Assembly: GCA_027592325.1 (NCBI GenBank)
Contig: JAQCKO010000011.1
Location: forward strand, 1-38,839
Direction: 5' to 3'
Length of the DNA stretch: 38,839 nt
DNA from: a bacterium
GTDB taxonomy: Bacteria > Patescibacteriota > Patescibacteriia > UBA9934
The notes beneath the pieces are model-generated. The model was not told where the DNA came from. It did no database searches and saw nothing but the letters and a program-made list of their open reading frames with translations. Position numbers and translations under genes: made by a program. Below are positions 17,461 to 27,520 of the stretch, one piece after another. Each line of letters begins with the position of its first letter. Position 1 is the stretch's first letter.

Positions 17461-18723
17461 ATGGCACAGGTGAAACCCGATATCGAAACATTCGCAAAAA
17501 TCAAAGTTCTTGGTGTTGGCGGAGGTGGAGGATCGGCGCTAAATCGCATGATTAAAGAGAAAGTTCGAGGGGTTGAATTTATCGCTGTGAACACTGATGT
17601 GCAGGCGCTTCATACGAATGAGGCAAAAGAAAAGGTCCCAATTGGAAAGACCGTCACACGCGGTCTTGGTGCGGGGATGAATCCAGACATAGGGAAGCGT
17701 GCAGCGGAAGAGAATGCGAATGAGGTTCGTAATGCTATCGCCGGTGCAGATATGGTGTTTTTAACGGGGGGACTAGGAGGGGGAACGGGAAGCGGAGCGC
17801 TGCCTGAAATCGCAAAAATTGCAAAAGAGTCAGGCTGTCTTACAGTTGCCGTCGTAACAAAACCATTTCTTTTTGAAGGAGCGCAGCGACGACGTATCGC
17901 AGATGATGCCCATTCTGAACTTGCGCAGCATGTCGATACCATCATTACTATCCCGAATGATCGGGTTCTTCAGATCATCGACAAAAAGACATCGCTTCTT
18001 GAAGCTTTTCAAATTGTGGACGATGTCCTTCGACAGGGAGTTCAAGGTATTTCAGAAATTATCACGCTTCCAGGACTCATCAACGTCGACTTTGCCGATG
18101 TCAAAGCCATTATGCAAAGTGCAGGATCGGCACTCATGGGTATAGGGACGGCGAGCGGAGAAAATCGTGCTGTAGAAGCGGCCAAATTGGCGATCGCAAG
18201 TCCTCTTCTTGAATTATCTATTGATGGAGCAAAGGGAATTCTCTTCACAGTGACAGGTGGTGCTGATCTTGCGATGTATGAGGTAGCAGAAGCGGCCAAG
18301 GTTATTACTGGGTCTGCAGACGATGACGCTCGTGTCATTTTTGGTGCGAACATTGACGATACACTGCAAGATGAAATTCGTATAACGGTTGTAGCTACCG
18401 GATTTGATGGTGTTCAAAAACGCTCCGCTCCAAGTCGAGCTGGTGATATTGATATTGCTCCACAAGCGAGCTGGTCTCCAAGCGCAAGGTTCGAATCAGC
18501 TCCTGCTCAGCAGGTACGAACACAAGTGCACGTTTCTGTGCCGGAGCCAGAGCCAGTCCAACGAACCACTTCTGTTTTTGAAACACGACATAGCGATGAC
18601 ATCCGTGAGCCAGCCTCTGATCCTGAGCCCGTGAGACCGTTCCCGCAAGCAGAGGAAACTGTGCAGAAGCAAGACGAAGACGATTTAGGCATCCCTGCCT
18701 TCATACGCCGCAAAATGATGTAA
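17461..18723 (+). CDS. ftsZ: Cell division GTPase FtsZ
   Basis: [13 protein letters not shown], tubulin signature [18 protein letters not shown]-terminal conserved peptide [14 protein letters not shown]. Confidence 0.98.
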   Translation: MAQVKPDIETFAKIKVLGVGGGGGSALNRMIKEKVRGVEFIAVNTDVQALHTNEAKEKVPIGKTVTRGLGAGMNPDIGKRAAEENANEVRNAIAGADMVFLTGGLGGGTGSGALPEIAKIAKESGCLTVAVVTKPFLFEGAQRRRIADDAHSELAQHVDTIITIPNDRVLQIIDKKTSLLEAFQIVDDVLRQGVQGISEIITLPGLINVDFADVKAIMQSAGSALMGIGTASGENRAVEAAKLAIASPLLELSIDGAKGILFTVTGGADLAMYEVAEAAKVITGSADDDARVIFGANIDDTLQDEIRITVVATGFDGVQKRSAPSRAGDIDIAPQASWSPSARFESAPAQQVRTQVHVSVPEPEPVQRTTSVFETRHSDDIREPASDPEPVRPFPQAEETVQKQDEDDLGIPAFIRRKMM

Positions 18724-18732
18724 TATGAATCC

Positions 18733-19215
18733 ATGCATTGTCCGGTTTGTAATAACAAAAGTACTCGGGTTGTAGATTCGCGTGCGCTAGGCGAAGGCGA
18801 TGGCGTGAGAAGACGAAGAGAATGTGAGCGGGCCAGGTGTGGGTACCGTTTTTCTACGATCGAGGAGCCAGAAATGCTCGATGTCACTGTTGTGAAACGA
18901 GATGGGATGCCTCAAGCGTATTCTCGTGAAAAATTAATAGGAGGACTCAAACGCGCGCTTGAAAAACGGCCTCATACGGCAGATCAGATGAAAAAACTGG
19001 TTCAACGCATAGAACGTGATATCCGCAAGGTGCGAACAGGCGAGATTACAAGCGAAGATATTGGTGAGATTATCATGAAACAACTTAAGCGTATCGATAA
19101 AGTTGCATATTTTCGCTTTGCTTCGGTTTACTACTCATTTGAAGATTTGGAAACATTTGATCAAGAACTTCAAAAACTTGTTCGTAAACAAAAAGAGCGC
19201 AGCAAGAAAGGGTAG
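18733..19215 (+). CDS. nrdR: Transcriptional repressor NrdR
   Basis: MHCPVCNNKSTRVVDSR zinc ribbon plus ATP-cone VVKRDG…. Confidence 0.96.
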   Translation: MHCPVCNNKSTRVVDSRALGEGDGVRRRRECERARCGYRFSTIEEPEMLDVTVVKRDGMPQAYSREKLIGGLKRALEKRPHTADQMKKLVQRIERDIRKVRTGEITSEDIGEIIMKQLKRIDKVAYFRFASVYYSFEDLETFDQELQKLVRKQKERSKKG

Positions 19216-19239
19216 TGTATAATTTGGAGGAACCTGCGC

Positions 19240-20634
19240 ATGAAAACACGAATTGTTGCAACTATCGGCCCTGCATCTGCCTCTATTTCTGAACTCATCA
19301 AAATGATCCGCGCCGGTATGCGTGTGGCGCGTCTTAATTTTTCGCATGGGACGCACGAAGAGCATGTTCGCCATATTTCCATGATACGGCGGGCTGAGAA
19401 GCGATCAAGAGAAGACGTCCTCATCATTCAGGATTTACAGGGTCCACGGGTACGACTCGGGATGCTTCCAGATGAAGGGATAGAAGTCTTTGAGAAAGAG
19501 CGTGTCACGTTTGCTTACGAGCATGCCCGCTCAACGTCAAAAGAAGCCATACCGGTGACGTATAAACGTATTGCTGATGATGTCAAAAAAGGGCACCGTA
19601 TTTTGATTGATGATGGGGAAATCGTCTGTGAGGTAACCAAGGTTTCTCGTGGTCTTGTGCATGCCAATGTCGTCACGGGCGGTATACTTTACGCCCATAA
19701 AGGTATTAATCTTCCAGATTCAACGTTGTCGGTAGCGAGTTGTACAAAAAAAGATGTAGAAGATTTGCGTATAGGGGTAAAAGCAGAGGTTGATTATATT
19801 GCTCTTTCATTTATCCGTGAGGTAGATACAATTCACAAGATTCGTGAGGAGATTATGCAACTGTCGAAGAAGTGCAAAACACGCCCTCCTCATATTATTG
19901 TAAAAATCGAAACACGTGAGGCCCTTGAACATCTTGAAGCTATCATTGAAGCTGCAGATGCCATCATGATTGCAAGAGGAGATCTTGGTCTTGAATTGCC
20001 GCCGGAAGAAGTTCCAATCATACAGAAAGATATCACAGAGTTTTGCCGAGCTATGGGCCGGCCGGTCATTGTAGCGACGCATATGCTGCATTCAATGACG
20101 CATCACCTTCGTGCGACTCGTGCTGAGACAAGTGACGTTGCAAATGCTGTATTTGATGGGGTAGATGCTGTTATGCTTTCGAACGAAACGGCGGTTGGGG
20201 ACCGTCCTGCGTTTGTCGTAGAAACGATGGCTAAAATCATTCAAGAAGCAGAACGTTCACATCTTCACAATCTGCACCCCCTCCGTCCGGCATCACATCC
20301 GCACGATACAACCGATGCATTTGCACAAAGTATTCACTTGCTCGCACAAACCGATGATATAGGTGCAATTGGACTTCTTCATGCAGATAACGGACTGCTC
20401 ATGCACCTTTGCATGTATCAACCAGATGTACCGGTTTATGTAGGTGTGCAAGCATCGCATTTAGAGCGAAAGATGATTTTGCATCGTGGACTTTCTGTTG
20501 TATCCATCCCAAACACCACAAAAGCAGGCCAATTTGCTCTTATCGGTGCAATAAAAAAGCATCTTCCACGTGGGAAGAAGCTTCTTTTGGCAGAAGTTGG
20601 ATCAAAACAGGAGTCAATCACGATTCTCAGCTGA
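19240..20634 (+). CDS. pyk: Pyruvate kinase
   Basis: MKTRIVATIGPAS, MRVARLNFSHGTHEEH, DAIMIARGDLGLELPPEEVP. Confidence 0.95.
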   Translation: MKTRIVATIGPASASISELIKMIRAGMRVARLNFSHGTHEEHVRHISMIRRAEKRSREDVLIIQDLQGPRVRLGMLPDEGIEVFEKERVTFAYEHARSTSKEAIPVTYKRIADDVKKGHRILIDDGEIVCEVTKVSRGLVHANVVTGGILYAHKGINLPDSTLSVASCTKKDVEDLRIGVKAEVDYIALSFIREVDTIHKIREEIMQLSKKCKTRPPHIIVKIETREALEHLEAIIEAADAIMIARGDLGLELPPEEVPIIQKDITEFCRAMGRPVIVATHMLHSMTHHLRATRAETSDVANAVFDGVDAVMLSNETAVGDRPAFVVETMAKIIQEAERSHLHNLHPLRPASHPHDTTDAFAQSIHLLAQTDDIGAIGLLHADNGLLMHLCMYQPDVPVYVGVQASHLERKMILHRGLSVVSIPNTTKAGQFALIGAIKKHLPRGKKLLLAEVGSKQESITILS

Positions 20635-20910
20635 TTGTTCTTGAATAAGTTCAATGATCTGTGATTCAAATGCTTCTTTCACCACTTTTGACACGGCGCC
20701 AGAGGTAAGAATGCTCCGCATAATGACGATCACGATCGTAAGAACGACTGTACTTCCGAGAGCAAAGCCAAGTCCTCGTAATATTCCAACAAGAAAATGA
20801 TCGAAAAATTTTGCGAATCCTTTTTTCGGTTCAAGATTCTGGATACTGTCACGAATGTCGTAAAGCGCTTGTATGTGCGAGCGCGGTTTTTTTCCTCCTG
20901 TTTTCTTCAT
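20614..20910 (-). CDS. DUF5665-like small membrane protein
   Basis: MKKTGGKKPRSHIQALYDIRDSIQN…FFDHFLVGILRGLGFALGSTVVLTIVI; convergently overlaps the pyk 3' end by 21 bp. Confidence 0.75.
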   Translation of the reverse strand: MKKTGGKKPRSHIQALYDIRDSIQNLEPKKGFAKFFDHFLVGILRGLGFALGSTVVLTIVIVIMRSILTSGAVSKVVKEAFESQIIELIQEQSAENRD

Positions 20911-20924
20911 AGTCACATAGTACG

Positions 20925-21371
20925 CTACACGGCGATTTGCAGCAAAAAAAGGATAAGTGATCCCCACCAACCAAGGAACGAGATAAAAAAACTGATTGTT
21001 GTTGCAACTTGTATCGAGCGTGGAAGTAGCATGGTACTTTTTCCAGCTTTCTCCTGTTTCAGTAAATACGGGCTGATGTAACACGAAAGAAATGAGCCAT
21101 TAATAACAAGAATAATGCCGACGATCAGGTGGATGTTGCGATAACCAGTCTCATCGAGATCTGTATAGAAGAGGATGCCGCCGAGGACGGCTAGAGTCAT
21201 TCCAAGCCATATGAGCGGTTTGGTCACTTTATGCGCCCTGGTAGTTGCTTCCGTCCAATAGCTAGAAGTTCTTCCTAAAAAACCAAGGCAATCAATGACA
21301 GTAAGGGCGCCAAGGCCAATGATGAAGCCGGCAAAAAGTACAAATAACGTCAGAAAGGACATGTCAGGCAT
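20925..21371 (-). CDS. Four-TM hypothetical membrane protein
   Basis: Hydrophobic ORF with helices at regular spacing; overlaps the tspO 3' end. Confidence 0.75.
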   Translation of the reverse strand: MPDMSFLTLFVLFAGFIIGLGALTVIDCLGFLGRTSSYWTEATTRAHKVTKPLIWLGMTLAVLGGILFYTDLDETGYRNIHLIVGIILVINGSFLSCYISPYLLKQEKAGKSTMLLPRSIQVATTISFFISFLGWWGSLILFLLQIAV

Positions 21372-21837
21372 TTAGTAGCCAGATTCCGGCATTCAAATAG
21401 GTTGCAAATGAAACCCAGAGTAAATATGGCACAAGCAAATAGGCGGCTGATTTTGAAAGTGGGTAGAAGCTACGGATGAGAGCTATAATAAAGGCGGTAA
21501 GAGCCAAAATAATGAGAAGACTCAGCCAAAGTTCGTTTGTGCCAAAAAAAACAATCGACCAGACCGCATTTAAGACAAGATGCGCCGCAAAGAGTTGCAC
21601 GGCAGCTTTCCGGGCTTTTTTCTTCTTTTTGCCGGTATAAATCAGGTACACCGAAATACCCATGAGGGTGTAGAGGAGTATCCAAACGGGCCCAAAGAGC
21701 CAATTCGGTGGACGGAGTGGGGGGAATGTGAGGGTTTCGTACCAGGCGTCAATACTTGGACTAGTAAAAATCGATCCGACAATTCCGGCCATCTGACAAA
21801 TCAAAATGGCGGTAATAAGTTGAAGTGCTTTTTTCAT
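21364..21837 (-). CDS. tspO: TspO/MBR family protein
   Basis: WYETLTFPPLRPPNWLFGPVWILLYTLMGISVYLI, five TM helices. Confidence 0.93.
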   Translation of the reverse strand: MKKALQLITAILICQMAGIVGSIFTSPSIDAWYETLTFPPLRPPNWLFGPVWILLYTLMGISVYLIYTGKKKKKARKAAVQLFAAHLVLNAVWSIVFFGTNELWLSLLIILALTAFIIALIRSFYPLSKSAAYLLVPYLLWVSFATYLNAGIWLLNA

Positions 21838-21874
21838 ACTATGCTAAGTATAGCAAAGCTCCCATGAGATTTAA

Positions 21875-22636
21875 CTAAGGCCTAAGTTTCCACCCAATAC
21901 GGAAGAGGTTGACAACGAGGATAAAAAGAATGAGAACCGATGCTCCAAGGAAAATCGTTCCGAACACCAAATTACTTTCAGAATATCCAATCATTGAATA
22001 GCGAAGTCCGTCTACCATATAAAAGAATGGATTGAGCTTCACCAGCCAGTGAATATTCTCTGGCAGCATGTCGATACTATTGAATACACCTCCAACGTAA
22101 ATGAGCGGCGTTATGATGAATGTCTGCAGCATATTGAGCTGCTCCATTTTTTCTGCCCAAAGCCCAACCAGCAATCCAATCAAGGCAAATAGCATGCTTA
22201 CCACCAGTACATAGAAGAAAAAGAGGGGCCAATGTGCAAGGGTTGCTTCAGTGAATAGAATCGCAATGACGTAAACACCCGCACCGACGGCAAGAGCGCG
22301 TGCAACAGCACCAAAAATGTATCCAAGAATAATCTCCGCATAAGAGAGCGGCGAAGCAAGCATTTCGGTAATTGTTTTTGTCCAGCGATGGAAAAAGAGG
22401 GAAAACGTACTTTGCCCATAGGCGCCGCCAATCAGTTGCATCATGAGGATACCGGGGAAAACAAAATCGATATAATCGATTTGTTCAAGAAAATCAATGC
22501 GGCTCCCAATAATGACCCCGAAGACAAGAATATAAAGCGTTGCAGAAATCCAGGGAGAAATGAGGGTTTGAACCGGAATGCGTAAGAAGCGTTGCACCTC
22601 ACGCGTTGTAACGGCTCGGAGTCGGACAAGAGTCAT
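21875..22636 (-). CDS. ABC-2 type transporter permease
   Basis: ABC-2 membrane topology, adjacent to ATPase gene. Confidence 0.9.
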   Translation of the reverse strand: MTLVRLRAVTTREVQRFLRIPVQTLISPWISATLYILVFGVIIGSRIDFLEQIDYIDFVFPGILMMQLIGGAYGQSTFSLFFHRWTKTITEMLASPLSYAEIILGYIFGAVARALAVGAGVYVIAILFTEATLAHWPLFFFYVLVVSMLFALIGLLVGLWAEKMEQLNMLQTFIITPLIYVGGVFNSIDMLPENIHWLVKLNPFFYMVDGLRYSMIGYSESNLVFGTIFLGASVLILFILVVNLFRIGWKLRP

Positions 22637-22637
22637 A

Positions 22638-23357
22638 CTAGAGGGCTTTTGTAAGATTTAGGTAGGTCTCTTCAAGGTTCTTCCCATGTTTTGTAAATGC
22701 ATTTTTTGTGAGTTCAGTAAGAATTTCACCGTTCTGCATGATTGCTACTCGAGAACACAATTGTTCTACCTCTTCTAAATAGTGGGATGTAAGAATAATT
22801 GTTTTTCCATTTTTATGCAGTTCTTGCAGATACTTCCACAGCGCTTGGCGTTGTTCGACGTCAATTCCCGCCGTCGGTTCATCGAGAATCAGCACATCAG
22901 GGTTATGCATGAGGGCTCGAGCGAGGACGTACCGGCGCTTGTATCCACCTGAAAGCTCACCGAAAGATTTTCCACGGAATTGTTCAAGATCAAGGAGTGA
23001 AAACAGTTCATCAATTTTTGTCTTGCGCACTGGGGCAGGAATGCCGAAATAGCCTCCAACATAATCGAGGCTTTTTTCGATTTTTGCGAAAATATCAACA
23101 TTAAATTCTTGCGGTGATAGTCCGATCGCATCACGCGCTTGTTGATAATCCTTAATGACATCGTGGCCCATGACGGTAATTGATCCTTCCGTGTACTTCG
23201 CAATCCCTGTGATACAGTTAATGGTTGTCGATTTTCCTGCACCATTATTTCCAAGTAGACCAAAAAACTCACCTTTGTCGACACTCAGACTCAGATTATT
23301 TACAGCAAGTTTGTTTTTGTATCGTTTTGTGAGGTTCTTAATCTTCAGCGCTTTCAT
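22638..23357 (-). CDS. ABC transporter ATP-binding protein
   Basis: Walker A GNNGAGKST, signature LSGGYKRR, Walker B VLILDEPTAG. Confidence 0.95.
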   Translation of the reverse strand: MKALKIKNLTKRYKNKLAVNNLSLSVDKGEFFGLLGNNGAGKSTTINCITGIAKYTEGSITVMGHDVIKDYQQARDAIGLSPQEFNVDIFAKIEKSLDYVGGYFGIPAPVRKTKIDELFSLLDLEQFRGKSFGELSGGYKRRYVLARALMHNPDVLILDEPTAGIDVEQRQALWKYLQELHKNGKTIILTSHYLEEVEQLCSRVAIMQNGEILTELTKNAFTKHGKNLEETYLNLTKAL

Positions 23358-23378
23358 AGTGTGCGCAGCATAACAGCA

Positions 23379-24191
23379 TTAGTGTATTTCGAGAAGCATC
23401 GGAAGGTGATCGGAAAGGGGGAGGTCAGGGACAGAAAATGCGGTGACGTTTGCGTCCGCACCCACAAAGGTGTAGTCCGCGAATTCTTGGAACCCATAGT
23501 CACCCGACTCAAACTCTGGATGGAGTGTTCGATTCATGGTTCCCCGGGTTGTGGTGATTTGGAATTCTGTAATGAGATTACGGTATCCATTGTCAGAAAA
23601 TAGTTGAACACTTTTTGTGTCTGGGTAGAGATTGAAATCCCCTGTAATGATATGAAGCCCTGTTCTGCCCTTCATTTTTGAGAGGATTTTCTTACTTTGA
23701 AGCAAACGTTCATTTGTATCGCGTTTATGCGCAGGAAAGGCCGTTCCATGAGTATTACAAATGGCAAATCGTCCTGTTGTTGTTTCGATTTCAGTAATAA
23801 AGGCATTGGTGCCAAGTGTATTATTACTCTTTCCATCGTAAGATTCGCTATCGCGAAACACATGAAATTCTTCCTTTGTATGCAATTTGTGTTCAGACTT
23901 CCAAAACGTTGCAACACCTTCTGAGAATCCAAACAGTTCCTTGCCTGAAATGGGATCAAAGCGATTTGTTGATTCGGCAAAATGGCTGTCGAATTGTGGG
24001 AGGGCATTTTTGAGGTTGTCGTAGAATCGTCGATCGATACCGCGTTCAGAAATCACCGGAAGATTCGGATCATTCAACTGTGTGACTTCTTGTAAGCAAA
24101 AGACGTCGGTAGAATCTGCCTGTTCGCGAAGAAATGCGTTGATGGCAGGCCAGAGAAAACCTCCGTAGGCATTGAGAGAGATGAGTTTCAT
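23379..24191 (-). CDS. Endonuclease/exonuclease/phosphatase family protein
   Basis: MKLISLNAYGG, FCLQEV, ITGDFNLYP, LSDHLPMLLEI motifs. Confidence 0.88.
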   Translation of the reverse strand: MKLISLNAYGGFLWPAINAFLREQADSTDVFCLQEVTQLNDPNLPVISERGIDRRFYDNLKNALPQFDSHFAESTNRFDPISGKELFGFSEGVATFWKSEHKLHTKEEFHVFRDSESYDGKSNNTLGTNAFITEIETTTGRFAICNTHGTAFPAHKRDTNERLLQSKKILSKMKGRTGLHIITGDFNLYPDTKSVQLFSDNGYRNLITEFQITTTRGTMNRTLHPEFESGDYGFQEFADYTFVGADANVTAFSVPDLPLSDHLPMLLEIH

Positions 24192-24264
24192 GATGCGTCA
24201 TTAGTTATGTAGGATCGTATCATATGGATACACGATAAAATGGTATACTCCCTTCAACAGATTT

Positions 24265-26337
24265 ATGGTAACCATTCAGCGTAAAAGTAAGCTCTTTCGC
24301 GTATTCACTCTCGTTTGCTGTTCGCTCATTCTAGCAACACCTGTTTTCGCAGCCGTCGATATTGAAACGCTCTCATATGATTCTGTTTTTTTTGATGTAG
24401 GTTCTCAAGATGGAACTCCGTTTGAAGTACAATTTAACGATGATGGAACAAAAATGTATGTTCTTGGATACGATAACGATATCGTGTATCAGTACACGCT
24501 TTCTTCTGCCTGGAATCCATCCTCTGCGAGCTATGATAGTGTCAGTTTCTCTGTAGCAACACAAGAATCTGTTCCAGAAGGAATGGTGTTCAAACCAGAT
24601 GGGTCAGAAATGTACATCGTGGGTATTGTCGGCGACGATGTCAACCAATACACACTTTCTACCCCTTGGGATCTATCTTCCGCGTCCTATACAGGAGTTT
24701 CAATTTCGAACAGCAGTCGTGATGCGACGACAGTGAAGGTACAGTTTAATGATGATGGATCAAAAATGTTCATGCTCGGATTTATTACCGGTGATATTTT
24801 TCAGCACACACTTTCTACCCCTTGGGATGTGACATCAGCGACATATGATAGCGTGAGTTTTTCTACGTCTGAACAAACGTCAAATCCTTATGCAATGGCG
24901 TTTAGTCCAAATGGGGATAGAATTTTAGCTGTGGGAGGGTCAGATATTGGATATCAATATAATCTTACGACGCCATGGGATATAACGACGGCGTCATATG
25001 CAAGTAAGTTCTACGATTTTACGGAAGATACAAACGTTTATGGTTTGACGTTTAAACCTGATGAAACAAAGCTTTTTATGGCGGGTGCATCTGGTAACGA
25101 TATTTTCCGTTATAGTTTTGCTGACGAGGTAAATCCAACTCTATCAAGCTCGAGTCCTGCAGATGATGAAATCGGGGTTGCGATTGATGCAAATATTGTC
25201 CTCACATTCAGTGAAGAAGTGAATGTAGAAAGCGGAAATGTCACCATTAAACGTGCTTCAGATGATGGAACATTTGAGCAAATCGATATTACAAGCGAAC
25301 AAGTCACAGGGGACGGGACAACGCAGATAACAATCAACCCATCTTCAAGCTTTGTGTCGGCAACAGGTTACTATATTGAAATTGATGCGACAGCGATTGA
25401 TGATACCTCAAGTAATAGCTATGCCGGAATTAGCGACAGCACGGTGTTGAATTTCACAACGGTCGCAAGTCAGGGGAGCAACTATCAATATGTCCAGAAG
25501 CCACAAGCTGTTCCGGTGATTGAAGAGCGGTTTACCTGCGAAGCGCCAAATCGTATTCAGCTTTCATTCTCAAATGTCATAAATGCGGATTATTACCGGT
25601 ACACAACGGTAAATGATGCGGCAACGTATGGGGACTGGCGAGCATTTACGGAAGAGGGGATACATGTCGATATGCCGGGACAAGCTGGAGATTCGGTTAC
25701 ATTCTATTTTCAACTGAAGGGAAGTATCGGGCCTATTACGAGTGCACAACCTATTTCCATCGTGATTCCAGAACTCTCCTGTGACACATCGGAAGTCGAA
25801 GCAGATGGAGACGAATTCATTGATGACATTGGCGGGGAAGAGATCCGCACGGGTCTGTCTCCATATACCGGTGAGATAGAGGTTATTGATGACGTAGAGC
25901 CAGGAATGCTGATCCGCGGGGCTTCCTATAGCGCAGTCTATCTTATCACAGATCAAATGGAACGTCGGCCATTTACCCGTCATACAATCTTTTTCACCTA
26001 TTTTGATGATTTTGATGACGTTGTGGTGGTGACCGATGCAACGCTTCCGACGCTTCATTTAGGTTTGGCTATGCTACCAAATCCTGGCAGGGTACTTGTT
26101 AAAACACAGTTCAATGATGAAGCATATGAAATTTCCGATGATTATTCGCTGCGCCGGCTTGCTTCTGAAGAAGACGCACAGGAACGATACGGAGATGACT
26201 GGGCAGATTACGTGATTGACATGAATGAGGTACTGTTGCTTCGTATGATGCAAAATGGCCTCGATTCTGCAAGTGGAAACTGGCATAGCGACATGCGGAC
26301 ACGATTAGATATCGAGCGGTTAGCGGCAGAGATGTAA
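24265..26337 (+). CDS. Secreted beta-propeller-like repeat protein with Big_5-like Ig domain and C-terminal CPR-type module
   Basis: Signal peptide; repeated QFNDDGTKMYVLGYDNDIVYQYTLSTPWDxxSASYDS; LSSSSPADDEIGVAIDANIVLTFSEEV; GMLIRGASYSAVYLITDQMERRPF…. Confidence 0.82.
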   Translation: MVTIQRKSKLFRVFTLVCCSLILATPVFAAVDIETLSYDSVFFDVGSQDGTPFEVQFNDDGTKMYVLGYDNDIVYQYTLSSAWNPSSASYDSVSFSVATQESVPEGMVFKPDGSEMYIVGIVGDDVNQYTLSTPWDLSSASYTGVSISNSSRDATTVKVQFNDDGSKMFMLGFITGDIFQHTLSTPWDVTSATYDSVSFSTSEQTSNPYAMAFSPNGDRILAVGGSDIGYQYNLTTPWDITTASYASKFYDFTEDTNVYGLTFKPDETKLFMAGASGNDIFRYSFADEVNPTLSSSSPADDEIGVAIDANIVLTFSEEVNVESGNVTIKRASDDGTFEQIDITSEQVTGDGTTQITINPSSSFVSATGYYIEIDATAIDDTSSNSYAGISDSTVLNFTTVASQGSNYQYVQKPQAVPVIEERFTCEAPNRIQLSFSNVINADYYRYTTVNDAATYGDWRAFTEEGIHVDMPGQAGDSVTFYFQLKGSIGPITSAQPISIVIPELSCDTSEVEADGDEFIDDIGGEEIRTGLSPYTGEIEVIDDVEPGMLIRGASYSAVYLITDQMERRPFTRHTIFFTYFDDFDDVVVVTDATLPTLHLGLAMLPNPGRVLVKTQFNDEAYEISDDYSLRRLASEEDAQERYGDDWADYVIDMNEVLLLRMMQNGLDSASGNWHSDMRTRLDIERLAAEM

Positions 26338-26361
26338 ATGCGATCTGCAAGAGACAGTAAA

Positions 26362-26400
26362 GAAAACACGCCCCTACTACAGGTGGCGTGTTTTCTTTTA
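26362..26400 (+). terminator. Intrinsic terminator after the beta-propeller gene (bidirectional-looking)
   Basis: GAAAACACGCC…GGCGTGTTTTC perfect 11-bp stem followed by TTTTA. Confidence 0.9.
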
Positions 26401-26448
26401 TCTCCAAATGCATATAATCACAAAACCACGATCGAAATCGTGGCATTG

Positions 26449-26525
26449 TGGCGGACCGGACGAGACTCGAACTCGCAACTTCCGCCGTGACAGGGCGGTG
26501 CTCTAACCAATTGAACTACCGGTCC
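26449..26525 (-). tRNA. tRNA-Asp (GTC)
   Basis: Cloverleaf GGACCGG…CCGGTCC, anticodon loop CTGTCAC in CCGCC/GGCGG stem, encoded CCA. Confidence 0.95.
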
Positions 26526-26606
26526 AAAGTATTTCTGTGGCGAGATTGTAGCAAATCATGAAAAGATTGGCAAGTGGATTGGACGGGAGTGTCTATAAAA
26601 GTAAAG

Positions 26607-26641
26607 ACGCCCCGGCCGACACAATGTGTCAGTCGGGGCGT
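26607..26641 (-). terminator. Intrinsic terminator of the GC-rich gene at 26662-27333
   Basis: ACGCCCCGaCTGACACA-TTG-TGTcGGcCGGGGCGT then CTTTACTTTTATAG on the minus strand. Confidence 0.85.
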
Positions 26642-26661
26642 ACGTGGCGAGGGCCTGCGGG

Positions 26662-27333
26662 TCAGAGACCCAGCATGGCCTGCTGCGCCTGGAAGTCGGT
26701 GGCGCTTAGCGCCACCTTGCCGAAGAACGTTGGGCAGCTTGGCTGCCCTTCGTTCTTTTCCCACCCCAGGCCCGGGTGGGCCTTCGCGCCGTCGAGGCAC
26801 GAGGTCCACACCGGGCGGGGCTTGTCGCGCCCGGCGATGTGGACCGTCAGGCGGCCGTCACGGTGGACGGCGAGCGACGCCTTCTCCCCGTCCACCTTGG
26901 TGGTGAGCGGGAAGGCGTAGCGGTGCACCGCGCCGCTCGGGAGCGGCTGGGTCACCACCACGTGCACCGCGTCGCCCCCGGCGAGGTTGTGCACTACGCG
27001 CACCTCGCACCAGGGGCCGGTGCAGACAATTGAGGTCATGTCGACCTCGTCGTCGCCGCCCTCCTCGGCCTTCTCGTCCGCGTCGTCACTGGCGGGCGGC
27101 TCCTTCGTCTCCACCGGAATCTGCCCGAGGGCATCTTCCGGCTCGATTGGGCCTAGCAGCCACATCATCACCGCGATAGCGGTGATGATGCCCGCGATGA
27201 GCGCCGCGAGGGCACCCATCGCGGGCATCCAGCCCCGCCATGCGGCGGGCGGCGGCGTCTGCGTCGGGGTCGTCTCGACCTCGGCCTCCTCGGTATCGTC
27301 GGCGGGCGGCGTCGTCAGGGTCGGTTCGGCCAT
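26662..27333 (-). CDS. GC-rich single-TM hypothetical protein (MAEPTLTTPPADDTEEAEVETTPTQ…)
   Basis: SD AAAGGAGG before ATG at 27333, one TM helix, own promoter and terminator; composition far more GC-rich than neighbours. Confidence 0.85.
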   Translation of the reverse strand: MAEPTLTTPPADDTEEAEVETTPTQTPPPAAWRGWMPAMGALAALIAGIITAIAVMMWLLGPIEPEDALGQIPVETKEPPASDDADEKAEEGGDDEVDMTSIVCTGPWCEVRVVHNLAGGDAVHVVVTQPLPSGAVHRYAFPLTTKVDGEKASLAVHRDGRLTVHIAGRDKPRPVWTSCLDGAKAHPGLGWEKNEGQPSCPTFFGKVALSATDFQAQQAMLGL

Positions 27334-27441
27334 GATGGCCTCCTTTAGCCCTTGCGGGCTGTTTGCCACCCACGGGTGGCCGGGTTTCAGAATGCGTCTC
27401 GCGGTGCTTTGCATGAAAGCTCTGCACCGTTGCGACGTAAA

Positions 27442-27470
27442 TGTATACCATAATACGTCCATTCTGTCAA
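27442..27470 (-). promoter_or_regulatory. Sigma70-type promoter for the GC-rich gene
   Basis: TTGACA-17 nt-TATACA on the minus strand. Confidence 0.8.
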
Positions 27471-27481
27471 CCCAAACAACC

Positions 27482-27502
27482 AAAAAACAGCCGAATTGGC
27501 TG
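27482..27502 (-). terminator. Intrinsic terminator after rplT
   Basis: CAGCC-AATTC-GGCTG followed by TTTTTT on the minus strand. Confidence 0.85.
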
Positions 27503-27520
27503 CTTCTTAGGTTGTTCAGG

